A DNA stretch of 18,378 nucleotides from contig CAMLRJ010000014.1 of assembly GCA_946482345.1 (NCBI GenBank), positions 1-18,378 of the forward strand, given 5' to 3'. The notes beneath the pieces were generated by a model. That model searched no databases and was not told where the DNA came from. It saw only the letters and a program-made list of their open reading frames with translations. This DNA is from an uncultured Cellvibrio sp. Lineage in GTDB: Bacteria > Pseudomonadota > Gammaproteobacteria > Pseudomonadales > Cellvibrionaceae. The position numbers and the translations under genes were made by a program. Shown piece by piece: positions 8,640-15,869 of this stretch. The stretch's first letter is position 1. Every line of letters starts with the position of its first letter.

Positions 8640-9686
8640 ATGGTTTTTAATATTTTTAAAAAATCCGGGACAGACAAAAAAGCAACGGAATCTGACCTGG
8701 ATCAATCCGACAATTCTTCCGCTTCTCTTCCGGTTGCAACCACTCAGGAAAAACCGGGTGAGAAATTAGGATTTTTTGCGCGGATCAAACAAGGATTAAC
8801 CCGTACCAGCAGTCAGTTTGCAGAAGGATTGGGCAATTTATTTTTAGGCCGCAAAACGATTGATGACGATCTGTTCGAAGAATTGGAAACACAATTATTG
8901 GTTGCGGATGTAGGCATGGAAGCGACCAACAGTATTATCGAATCGCTCACTGCAAAAGTGGCACGAAAACAATTGGCAGATGGTGATGCTTTATATAAAG
9001 CACTGCGTGAAGAATTGACGGATTTATTGCGCCCGGTCGAACAGCCTTTAGTGATAAATCCTGACAAAAAACCTTTTGTGATTTTAGTCGTGGGTGTCAA
9101 TGGCGTTGGTAAAACCACAACGATTGGTAAACTCGCAAAACGTTTTCAAAATGAAGGTAAAAAAGTATTGCTGGCCGCTGGTGATACTTTCCGTGCAGCA
9201 GCCGTTGAACAGTTGCAAGTTTGGGGTGAACGCAATCAGGTTCCGGTGATTGCACAACATACCGGCGCTGATTCTGCATCTGTTATTTTTGATGCTGTAC
9301 AGGCAGCACAAGCGCGTGGAATTGATGTGATCATCGCCGACACCGCCGGTCGCTTACATAATAAAAATCATTTAATGGATGAGCTCTCAAAAGTGAAACG
9401 TGTCATGTCCAAATTGGATGTGACTGCGCCACATGAAGTTTTATTAGTGTTGGATGCAGGCACAGGTCAAAACGCATTGAATCAGGCAGAACAATTTCGC
9501 GATGCGGCCGGTGTTACCGGTTTGGCGTTAACCAAATTGGATGGCACTGCAAAAGGCGGTGTTATTTTTGCGCTGTCGAAAAAATTTAATTTGCCCATAA
9601 GATTTATCGGCGTAGGTGAAAGTATTGATGATTTGCAACCGTTTGTTGCGGATGAGTTTGCGAAGGCTTTGTTTGATCGACAATAA
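8640..9686 (+). CDS. ftsY: Signal recognition particle receptor FtsY
   Basis: A 348-residue membrane-associated GTPase that docks SRP-ribosome complexes at the SecYEG translocon. Residues 11-40 are a short acidic A region, 41-135 the helical N domain, and 140-348 the SRP GTPase G domain: P-loop GVNGVGKTTT (152-161), DTFRAAA (182-188), DTAGR (234-238), TKLD (298-301) and the closing GVGE (324-327). E. coli FtsY has nearly 500 residues because of a much longer acidic region, so this one is of the short type. I chose the ATG at 8640 (MVFNIFKK); the frame is open upstream to 8520 but that stretch overlaps the rsmD leader and lacks FtsY character. The ribosome site is weak. ftsE follows, but only after the inverted-repeat element. 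Confidence 0.96.
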   Translation: MVFNIFKKSGTDKKATESDLDQSDNSSASLPVATTQEKPGEKLGFFARIKQGLTRTSSQFAEGLGNLFLGRKTIDDDLFEELETQLLVADVGMEATNSIIESLTAKVARKQLADGDALYKALREELTDLLRPVEQPLVINPDKKPFVILVVGVNGVGKTTTIGKLAKRFQNEGKKVLLAAGDTFRAAAVEQLQVWGERNQVPVIAQHTGADSASVIFDAVQAAQARGIDVIIADTAGRLHNKNHLMDELSKVKRVMSKLDVTAPHEVLLVLDAGTGQNALNQAEQFRDAAGVTGLALTKLDGTAKGGVIFALSKKFNLPIRFIGVGESIDDLQPFVADEFAKALFDRQ

Positions 9687-9705
9687 ATAGGTTCTGATAA
9701 AGACC

Positions 9706-9814
9706 GTCAGCTGAATATAATGATTTTTTCAAAACCGCGGTGGATATGTCCCTATAGCTGTGTCACTTCGTCCTTGAAGCGACACTTTTGAAAAAATCAT
9801 TATATTCAGATGAC
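9706..9814. repeat. 109-bp long-armed inverted-repeat element between ftsY and ftsE (MITE-like)
   Basis: The segments 9711-9734 and 9786-9809 are perfect 24-bp reverse complements (the left begins CTGAATATAATG). After one mismatch the pairing continues for four more bases on each side, giving 29-bp arms at 9706-9734 and 9786-9814. The 51-base interior holds a second hairpin, GTGTC-A-CTTC (9760-9769) with GAAG-C-GACAC (9776-9785), which abuts the right arm. Both arms carry TATAAT pointing inward. No target-site duplication is obvious and there is no coding capacity. The size, terminal symmetry and place within a normally tight operon suggest a non-autonomous mobile element or a structured RNA that tunes read-through into ftsEX. 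Confidence 0.8.
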
Positions 9815-9850
9815 TCAGTGCCAAATTCTAAAAATCAGGAAAAATAAAAC

Positions 9851-10519
9851 GTGATTGAATTTGAATCCGTCAGCAAACGTTATAGCGATGGCTACGATGC
9901 TTTATCGCATGTTGAATTTTTTGTTGGCGGCGGTGAAATGGTTTTTTTAACCGGTCATTCAGGTGCTGGAAAAAGTACGCTGATGAAAATGATTTTGTTA
10001 ATGGAGCATCCTTCGCGCGGTCGCGTTAAAGTGGATGGGCGTTGGCTGGATCAATTACGCGATGCACAAATTCCTTATTATCGCCGCAATATAGGCGTGG
10101 TTTTTCAAAATCACCAATTGCTGTTTGATCGCAATGTTTATGAAAATGTCGCTTTACCTTTGCAAATCGCTGGCTATGCTCAACAGGATATTGGCAAACG
10201 TGTTCGCGCCGCGTTGGATAAAGTTGGCCTGCTGGATAAAGAGCGTGACAATCCAAGAACACTTTCCGGCGGTGAACAACAACGCGTGGGTATTGCACGG
10301 GCGATTGTGAATAAACCTTCACTGATTTTAGCGGATGAACCCACAGGAAATCTGGACCCTGAATTGTCGAATGACATTATGAATTTATTTCGACAATTTA
10401 ATGAAGTGGGCACTACGGTGATGATCGCCACGCATGATGTCGAATTATTAAAACGCATGAACAAACGCGTTTTGGGTTTGGTTCAAGGTAAGTTGGTTCA
10501 TGATGGAGTTTTATTTTGA
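9851..10519 (+). CDS. ftsE: Cell-division ABC transporter ATPase FtsE
   Basis: A 222-residue cytoplasmic ATPase that pairs with FtsX at the septum and drives activation of peptidoglycan hydrolases through EnvC-type partners. All ABC motifs are present: Walker A GHSGAGKST (35-43), Q-loop Q86 in GVVFQNH, signature LSGGEQQ (138-144), Walker B LILADEP (158-164) and the switch His195 in ATHD. The start is GTG, supported by the canonical MIEFESVSKRY N-terminus; AGGA ends ten bases upstream, a longish spacing. The stop overlaps the ftsX start by three bases, so the two are translationally coupled. Its separation from ftsY by an inverted-repeat element is unusual for this cluster. Confidence 0.96.
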   Translation: MIEFESVSKRYSDGYDALSHVEFFVGGGEMVFLTGHSGAGKSTLMKMILLMEHPSRGRVKVDGRWLDQLRDAQIPYYRRNIGVVFQNHQLLFDRNVYENVALPLQIAGYAQQDIGKRVRAALDKVGLLDKERDNPRTLSGGEQQRVGIARAIVNKPSLILADEPTGNLDPELSNDIMNLFRQFNEVGTTVMIATHDVELLKRMNKRVLGLVQGKLVHDGVLF

Positions 10520-11595
10520 AACCACATAAACCTGTCAATCAACGATCACATAAATCCGGCGCGACCCGACGTGATAATGTTCGCAAGGTGGTTGCGGTTG
10601 ACACACGTGAATCTATTCGTGCTGAGCGTGATGTGCGTGGTCAAAGCGCAATTCAAAGTCAGCTGACCAACTTTCAAAAACTGGATGCCTGGTTTGCGCA
10701 TCACAGTCACTCATCGATCGACAGTTTGTTGCGTTTACTTGAAACACCATTACAAAGTTTATTGACCTGGTTGGTGATTGCGATTGCTGTTGCCTTGCCT
10801 GCGGCGTTGTTTCTGGTGTTCAACAATTTACAATTACTCAGTGACAGTTGGCAGGACTCCAGCCAGATTTCTGTATTCATGAAAAAAGAAACTTCCGAGC
10901 AAGAGGCTCGGCGATTAAGTGCTGATTGGGCAAAACGTTCTGATGTGCTGCAAGCAATTTATGTATCACCGGAAGAAGCGTTGGCTGAATTTCGGGAAGG
11001 ATCAGGTTTGGGGGATTTGGTTAATTATCTCGACGAAAATCCTTTGCCCAGCGTAGTGTTGATAAAACCCAAACTTATGCATAACGATCCGGAAAGCTTG
11101 ACCAGCTTGCAACAAGCGCTGGTGGCCAATCCGCAAGTCGCTGATGTGCGTTTGGATTTATTGTGGGTAAAACGTCTGCATCAATTTATTCAAATTGCCG
11201 AACGATTTTTGATTGTACTTTCTTGCCTGTTGGTTCTGGGTGTTTTTTTGGTGATTGGCAATACTTTGCGAGTCACCATAGAACAATGTCGGGATGAAAT
11301 TCTGGTCTCGAAACTGGTGGGTGCTACAGACGCTTATGTCCGGCGTCCGTTCCTGTATATGGGTTTATGGTACGGATTGGTCGGTGGTTTTATTGCCAGT
11401 CTTATTTTGGCGACAATTTATGTGGTATTAACGGAACCTGTGAAGCAATTAGCTAATCTATATCAGAGCAGTTTTCAGTTGCAGGGGTTGAATTGGGTCG
11501 AAGCGCTACAACTTATGCTGATGTCTGGAGTCGTGGGATTAGTGGGCGCCTGGGTAGCCGTAGGTCGGCAACTCTACTGGATTCAACCAAAGTAA
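10516..11595 (+). CDS. ftsX: Cell-division membrane protein FtsX
   Basis: A 359-residue inner-membrane partner of FtsE. It has a long basic cytoplasmic N-terminus (1-80), a first membrane helix at about 82-104, a periplasmic domain at about 105-225, and three more helices near 230-250, 280-304 and 330-349. The conserved KLVGATDAYVRRPFLYMG (266-283) before helix 3 is the family signature. The start is TTG at 10516, overlapping the ftsE TGA stop as TTGA; a strong GGAG lies seven bases upstream, so I accept it. The 80-residue N-terminal tail is rich in Lys, Arg and Ser and is poorly conserved in this family. No terminator follows before the rpoH leader. Confidence 0.95.
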   Translation: MKPHKPVNQRSHKSGATRRDNVRKVVAVDTRESIRAERDVRGQSAIQSQLTNFQKLDAWFAHHSHSSIDSLLRLLETPLQSLLTWLVIAIAVALPAALFLVFNNLQLLSDSWQDSSQISVFMKKETSEQEARRLSADWAKRSDVLQAIYVSPEEALAEFREGSGLGDLVNYLDENPLPSVVLIKPKLMHNDPESLTSLQQALVANPQVADVRLDLLWVKRLHQFIQIAERFLIVLSCLLVLGVFLVIGNTLRVTIEQCRDEILVSKLVGATDAYVRRPFLYMGLWYGLVGGFIASLILATIYVVLTEPVKQLANLYQSSFQLQGLNWVEALQLMLMSGVVGLVGAWVAVGRQLYWIQPK

Positions 11596-11644
11596 TAGTG
11601 TGTCAAAAGTCTGACTTTTCAATCTGGAATTGATTGTTTTCTGA

Positions 11645-11653
11645 TGCTACACT
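11645..11653 (+). promoter_or_regulatory. Candidate extended -10 promoter of rpoH
   Basis: TGCTACACT fits an extended -10 (TGn then TACACT). The -35 region is poor, CTGGAA (11624-11629) at 18 bases, as is common for extended -10 promoters. A start near 11660 would give a leader of about 25 bases, too short for an E. coli-type rpoH thermosensor unless it pairs with coding sequence. I see no sigma-E style box. Confidence 0.35.
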
Positions 11654-11684
11654 CGGGCACAAATGATTGATCGGAGGTAACACA

Positions 11685-12545
11685 ATGAGCACATGCACAA
11701 GTCTGCAACCCATCGGCGTTCTGGCGCCCGGTGCAAACCTGAATGCCTATGTTCAAGCGGTGGGTGCTTTTTCTGTTTTAACACTGGAAGAAGAGCAACA
11801 TCTGGCTCGCGATTTACAACAAAACGGTAATCTGGATGCCGCCCGCCAATTGGTTATGGCGCATTTGCGGTTTGTGGTTCATATAGCCCGTTCTTACAAC
11901 GGTTATGGCCTGCCTTTGGGTGATTTGATCCAGGAAGGCAACGTGGGATTGATGAAAGCGGTCAAACGTTTTGATCCTGATAAAGGTGTTCGGTTGGTCT
12001 CTTTTGCCGTGCATTGGATCAAAGCTGAAATCCACGAATTCATTCTGCGCAACTGGCGAATCGTCAAAATTGCCACCACCAAAGCCCAGCGCAAACTTTT
12101 CTTCAATCTGCGTGGTGCCAAGAAGCGCCTGGGTTGGTTGAGCAACAATGAAGCCGAAGCCGTGGCTCAGGATTTAGGCGTTGATGTTAAACAAGTTCGC
12201 GAAATGGAAGGTCGTTTATCTTCTTACGATGCCGGTTTTGATGCCGGTGAAGATGATGAAGATGACAGCTATGTTGCACCATCTCATTATCTTGAAGATA
12301 ACCGTTATGACCCGGCTGTGCGTCTTGAAGCTTCCAATTGGGAAGAAACCAATGTCGTCAGCCTTGAATCGGCGATGGAAAAGTTGGATGAACGTAGCCG
12401 CGCTATTTTACAACGCCGCTGGTTGAATGATGACAAAGCAACCCTGCACGATTTGGCTGCTGAATATGGCGTTTCTGCCGAACGTATCCGTCAGTTGGAA
12501 AAAAATGCCATGAATAAAGTTAAAACCATGATGCTAACTGCCTGA
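11685..12545 (+). CDS. rpoH: Heat-shock RNA polymerase sigma factor RpoH (sigma-32)
   Basis: A 286-residue alternative sigma factor that directs RNA polymerase to heat-shock promoters. Region 2 is at about 55-130 ([20 protein letters not shown] and onward through [20 protein letters not shown]), followed by the RpoH box QRKLFFNLR (135-143), which is specific to sigma-32. The region 4 helix-turn-helix is near 250-280 ([20 protein letters not shown]). An acidic insert, GEDDEDD (188-194), lies between. The ATG at 11685 has a near-perfect GGAGGT six bases upstream; an in-frame TTG at 11667 precedes that site and is rejected. Its place after ftsY-ftsE-ftsX is the classic order. Length is as in E. 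coli (284). Confidence 0.97.
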   Translation: MSTCTSLQPIGVLAPGANLNAYVQAVGAFSVLTLEEEQHLARDLQQNGNLDAARQLVMAHLRFVVHIARSYNGYGLPLGDLIQEGNVGLMKAVKRFDPDKGVRLVSFAVHWIKAEIHEFILRNWRIVKIATTKAQRKLFFNLRGAKKRLGWLSNNEAEAVAQDLGVDVKQVREMEGRLSSYDAGFDAGEDDEDDSYVAPSHYLEDNRYDPAVRLEASNWEETNVVSLESAMEKLDERSRAILQRRWLNDDKATLHDLAAEYGVSAERIRQLEKNAMNKVKTMMLTA

Positions 12546-12566
12546 CATCCACTGATTTTCCTGTAC

Positions 12567-12594
12567 AAGCCGCGCTCAGCGCGGCTTTTTATTT
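12567..12594 (+). terminator. Rho-independent terminator after rpoH
   Basis: AAGCCGCGC (12567-12575) pairs with GCGCGGCTT (12579-12587) around a TCA loop, followed by TTTATTTT. It lies 21 bases past the rpoH stop and only about 15 bases before the next start codon, so the DUF423 gene must depend on read-through or on a very close promoter. Confidence 0.9.
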
Positions 12595-12608
12595 TCCGGT
12601 TTTGAATC

Positions 12609-12998
12609 ATGATGAAATTCGTTACTTTTATCGGTGCAATCAGCGGTTTTTTAGCCGTTGCCCTGGGTGCGTTTGCTGCGCATGGATTAAAGCATCAGCT
12701 GTCGCCGGATATGTTGCTAATCTTTAAAACTGCAACCGACTACCAAATGTTCCATGCTCTGGCATTGGTTTTGGTGGGCATTAGCGCAAGACAATCGCCT
12801 GGAAAATATATCAAGCTGTCGGCATTCGCCTTTATACTGGGCAGCCTGTTTTTTTGTGGCAGCCTTTACATTCTGGCTTTTGGATTTCCCAAAATAATCG
12901 GTGTGATTACTCCCATAGGCGGCATTCTGTTTCTGTTGGGATGGCTAAGTTTGGCGATTCATCTCTGGCCACGAAATCAATCAAACTCAATACTATAG
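12609..12998 (+). CDS. DUF423 (YgdD-type) small inner-membrane protein
   Basis: A 129-residue membrane protein with four predicted helices, near 4-25, 45-60, 68-90 and 95-119. The family marks are GAFAAHGL (20-27), YQMFHALAL (45-53), FFCGSLYIL (81-89) and TPIGG (101-105). DUF423 proteins are widespread in bacteria and lack an established function. The gene begins ATGATG, so either Met may start it; no clear Shine-Dalgarno is visible, and the leader nearly touches the rpoH terminator. trmB starts six bases after its stop, so the two are probably co-transcribed. Confidence 0.9.
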   Translation: MMKFVTFIGAISGFLAVALGAFAAHGLKHQLSPDMLLIFKTATDYQMFHALALVLVGISARQSPGKYIKLSAFAFILGSLFFCGSLYILAFGFPKIIGVITPIGGILFLLGWLSLAIHLWPRNQSNSIL

Positions 12999-13004
12999 GT
13001 TCAC

Positions 13005-13805
13005 ATGTCTTTAGATTTTATTTCTTCTGATGACTCATCGGAAAAAGAAGCTTTTTTAATTAAACCGGAATTCAAACCCAAATCCATACGCAGTTTTGTG
13101 ATTCGTGCCGGTAAAATTACGGCGGGACAAAAAAACGCTTTTGAAAATTCATGGCATTTATATGGATTAAGTCTATTCAGCGGGAAAATTAATCCAGTTG
13201 ATTTATTTGGTCGCGATGCTCCCCTGGTATTGGAAATTGGTTTTGGCATGGGCGATTCACTTTTCCAAATGGCGACACAGGAACCGGATAAAAATTTTAT
13301 TGGCATCGAAGTTCACCCGCCAGGTGTTGGCCGCTTAATCAATCTCGCGCATCAACAGGAACTGAAAAATTTACGTGTCTACATGGCAGATGCAATGGAT
13401 GTACTCGAGGATTGTATTCCTGATGAATCCATCGACAGATTGCAACTTTACTTTCCCGATCCATGGCACAAAAAGAAACATAATAAACGCCGGATTGTTC
13501 AACCGGAATTTATTCAGAGAGTTTATCCGAAACTCAAAACAGCAGGTTTGTTGCACATGGCTACTGATTGGCAGCCTTACGCAGAACATATGTTGGAAGT
13601 GCTTTCTGCTGATGACCGGTTTGAAAATTTAGCTCAAGAATCTTTTATATCGCGACCGGATTATCGACCAATTACCAAATTTGAAAAACGCGGGGAAAAA
13701 CTGGGTCATGGCGTTTGGGATTTGTTGTTTAAAAAAATAAACAATTTTGGTAAGGTGCGCACAAATAATAACGAACGGATGTCGATTGATATTAACAATG
13801 CCTGA
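13005..13805 (+). CDS. trmB: tRNA (guanine-46-N7)-methyltransferase TrmB
   Basis: A 266-residue SAM-dependent enzyme that makes m7G at position 46 in the tRNA variable loop. The SAM-binding motif is EIGFGMGDSL (77-86), then GIEVHPPGVGR (100-110), and the catalytic and tRNA-binding motif is YFPDPWHKKKHNKRR (149-163). The stretch from 222 to 244, ending in HGVWDLLFKK, is the usual C-terminus of the family. About twenty further residues rich in Asn follow (to 266), an extension of unknown use. An AGG lies five bases before the ATG. The stop codon falls within a hairpin shared with the ompA leader. Confidence 0.96.
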   Translation: MSLDFISSDDSSEKEAFLIKPEFKPKSIRSFVIRAGKITAGQKNAFENSWHLYGLSLFSGKINPVDLFGRDAPLVLEIGFGMGDSLFQMATQEPDKNFIGIEVHPPGVGRLINLAHQQELKNLRVYMADAMDVLEDCIPDESIDRLQLYFPDPWHKKKHNKRRIVQPEFIQRVYPKLKTAGLLHMATDWQPYAEHMLEVLSADDRFENLAQESFISRPDYRPITKFEKRGEKLGHGVWDLLFKKINNFGKVRTNNNERMSIDINNA

Positions 13806-13839
13806 CAACCGTCAGGCTTAAATCGCCGCAGTGATGCGG
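13800..13839 (+). promoter_or_regulatory. Two consecutive hairpins between trmB and the OmpA-like gene
   Basis: GCCTGAC (13800-13806) pairs perfectly with GTCAGGC (13811-13817), and CCGCA (13826-13830) pairs with TGCGG (13835-13839). No U-tract follows either, so they are not standard terminators. The first contains the trmB stop codon. They may protect or process the abundant porin mRNA, or mark the trmB 3' end. Confidence 0.5.
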
Positions 13840-13858
13840 TATTAGAATGGAGCTTATC

Positions 13859-14914
13859 ATGAAGACCAAACACATACTTTTAGCGACGGCGATTGCTGCT
13901 GTAACCTCATCTGCAATGGCTGATGATCACAAAGCCGATATTTTTGTTTATGGCGGTCATATAGGTTTTTCCGACGTACCTTTTGAAGATGGAAATACCT
14001 GGGGACTGAGCGCCGGTTATGCTTTGACTGAAAGCTGGACACTCGAAGCCGTTGCCAGCCGTTTTGATACAGAAACTACCCACAATGATGCGATTGATGT
14101 TGATGGGACTCAATACAGACTGGACGCCTTGTACCATCTCGCCAGTAATAATGAATGGCGCCCCTACCTGGCATTTGGTGTCGGTGATCAAACACTGGAT
14201 TTCAATGCCGCCAATCCAACTTCTCACAGCGACACACTGGTGAATATTGGTTTGGGTCTGAAGCGTGAACTTGGCGCTAATTTTGAATTTCGCGGTGATT
14301 TCCGCAATTTCAACAGTATTGATAATGAATACAACGAATTGGCATTAACCTTTGGTTTGGGTTATCGCTTTGGTGTGACCTCTGCACCCAAGCCTGTTGC
14401 TGCTCCTGCACCAACACCGGCTCCATTGCCTGCACCTGTCGAAATTGATTCTGATGGCGACGGTGTTTTCGATTCCAAAGATCAATGCGCAAATACACCG
14501 AAAACGCATAAGGTTGATGCTGTAGGTTGTTCACTGAAATTAACCGAGACAGTAGAAATCGAACTCAACATTACGTTTGATTCTGCAAAATCTGTTATCA
14601 AACCCGAGTTTGAAAACGAAGTGGCAAAACTGGCTGAGTTCATGAACCAGTATGCTGATACTGTAGTAACCGTTGAAGGTCACACTGATAGCCAAGGCGC
14701 TGATACCTACAACCAAAAACTTTCACAAAGCCGTGCTGATGTAGTTAAGGCAATGCTGATCACTAAATACGGTGTTGCAGCTGAACGTGTTAAATCCATA
14801 GGTTATGGCGAAGCACAACCTGTAGCTGACAACGCAACTGCAGATGGTCGCGAACAAAATCGTCGTGTAGTCGGCGAAGTGTCCAGCACAGTCACCAAAA
14901 CAGAAACCAAATAA
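13859..14914 (+). CDS. OmpA/OprF-family outer-membrane porin with TSP3 repeat
   Basis: A 351-residue outer-membrane protein that links the membrane to peptidoglycan. Residues 1-21 are the signal peptide (AMA|DD). Residues 22-172 form an eight-stranded barrel with alternating aromatic strands. A Pro/Ala hinge spans 176-194, then a calcium-binding type-3 thrombospondin repeat, DSDGDGVFDSKDQC (197-210), with a cysteine pair (C210, C224). The OmpA C-terminal domain runs from about 230 to 340, with GHTDSQGADTYNQ (274-286) and DGREQNRRV (329-337), the residues that bind diaminopimelate. I chose the ATG at 13859 because GGAG lies six bases upstream and the signal peptide begins there; an ATG four codons earlier is inferior. 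The hinge and repeat resemble Pseudomonas OprF more than E. coli OmpA. A shared terminator follows. Confidence 0.94.
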   Translation: MKTKHILLATAIAAVTSSAMADDHKADIFVYGGHIGFSDVPFEDGNTWGLSAGYALTESWTLEAVASRFDTETTHNDAIDVDGTQYRLDALYHLASNNEWRPYLAFGVGDQTLDFNAANPTSHSDTLVNIGLGLKRELGANFEFRGDFRNFNSIDNEYNELALTFGLGYRFGVTSAPKPVAAPAPTPAPLPAPVEIDSDGDGVFDSKDQCANTPKTHKVDAVGCSLKLTETVEIELNITFDSAKSVIKPEFENEVAKLAEFMNQYADTVVTVEGHTDSQGADTYNQKLSQSRADVVKAMLITKYGVAAERVKSIGYGEAQPVADNATADGREQNRRVVGEVSSTVTKTETK

Positions 14915-14934
14915 TTTTTAATTTGGATTTTGAA

Positions 14935-14969
14935 AATAAAAAAGCCCCGAATTTCTTCGGGGCTTTTTT
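14935..14969. terminator. Bidirectional terminator between the OmpA-like and FKBP genes
   Basis: AAGCCCCGA (14942-14950) pairs with TCGGGGCTT (14957-14965) around ATTTCT, with a T run to 14969 and an A-rich run before it. It lies between two convergent genes and can serve both. The stem arms are the same nine bases as those of the terminator at 6701-6727. Confidence 0.92.
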
Positions 14970-14984
14970 ATTGTTATCAACGAA

Positions 14985-15719
14985 TTATTTTTTCGGCGCA
15001 GCTTCAGGCGCTTTGACTTCCAACAATTCGATTTCAAAAATCAAAGTAGATGACGCAGGGATTGGGCCTTGACCGCCTTCACCATAAGCCAGTTCAGAAG
15101 GAATATACACTTCCCACTTGGAACCTTGTGGCATCAATTGCAGAACTTCAGTCCAACCTGGAATTACACCATCCAACGGGAATGTAGCAGGCTGACCGTG
15201 TTTGGCAGAGCTATCAAACTCGGTGCCATCAATTAATTTACCTGCGTAATGCACAGTCACTGTATCAGTCACTTTTGGTTTTACGCCTTTACCTTCGGTA
15301 ATAACTTTGTACTGCAATCCGCTCTCGGTAACTTTTACACCTTCTTTGACTTTATTTTCTTCAAGGAATTTTTTTCCTTTTTCGATATTTTCTGCGCTGA
15401 CTTTCTTACGATCTTCTTCTTGTTTCTTCATCACTTTTTCTTGCATTTCGTTCATGATTTTTTGTGAATCTTCTTCCGAAATGCGTGAGTCTTTAGCAGC
15501 TTTGGCATCATTCAAAGCCAACAAGAATGCAGCTTCGTCTAACTCAACACCATTTTGTTTTAAATTTTTTGCCATATTGTGGCCAATGATGTAGCTGACT
15601 TTTTGTTCCAGCGTCGTAATTTTTGCGCTGTCATCTACTTTCTCTTCTTTTTTGCAACCAACGATCAATGCAGTACTTGCTGCAAAAATGCTGATTACCA
15701 GTAAGCGTTTGTTAAACAT
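14985..15719 (-). CDS. FKBP-type peptidyl-prolyl cis-trans isomerase lipoprotein (Mip/FkpA-like)
   Basis: A 244-residue envelope foldase. The leader ends in a lipobox, LIVGC, with the lipidated cysteine at 22; the following Lys-Lys favours outer-membrane sorting. Residues 32-125 are the helical FKBP N-terminal dimerisation domain (VSYIIGHNMAKNLKQNG and a Lys/Glu-rich helix), and residues 135-235 are the FKBP domain, with VHYAGKLIDGTEFDSS (156-171), VIPGWTEVL (185-193), AYGEGG (211-216) and LIFEIELLEV (226-235). The aromatic pocket (Y158, F168, W189, Y212, F228) and D169 are in place, so activity is expected. The C-terminus ends in an Ala/Pro/Lys tail. AAGG lies six bases before the ATG. E. 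coli FkpA is soluble and periplasmic, so the lipid anchor is the main difference. Confidence 0.94.
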   Translation of the reverse strand: MFNKRLLVISIFAASTALIVGCKKEEKVDDSAKITTLEQKVSYIIGHNMAKNLKQNGVELDEAAFLLALNDAKAAKDSRISEEDSQKIMNEMQEKVMKKQEEDRKKVSAENIEKGKKFLEENKVKEGVKVTESGLQYKVITEGKGVKPKVTDTVTVHYAGKLIDGTEFDSSAKHGQPATFPLDGVIPGWTEVLQLMPQGSKWEVYIPSELAYGEGGQGPIPASSTLIFEIELLEVKAPEAAPKK

Positions 15720-15869
15720 AGTGCACCTTATCTTGTATGGTTTATTAATGAATAGTAATACCTATATACCAGCCGTCACCGCTGTGGGCTTACGAGCAGG
15801 CGCCAATCTTACCCCAAGTTATACACAGTGTGCGTGATTTTCACTGCAAAGATCACTTAGAATGGCGAC

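Noticed and set aside
9716..9721. TATAAT in the left arm of the inverted repeat as a promoter for ftsE
   Set aside because: The -35 region at any sensible spacing matches consensus poorly, and the same word is forced in the other arm by symmetry.
15819..15827. TTATACACA, a match to the DnaA-box consensus, in the FKBP/yheS gap
   Set aside because: It is a single box with no cluster, no AT-rich unwinding region and no origin-linked genes nearby; a nine-base match can easily be chance.
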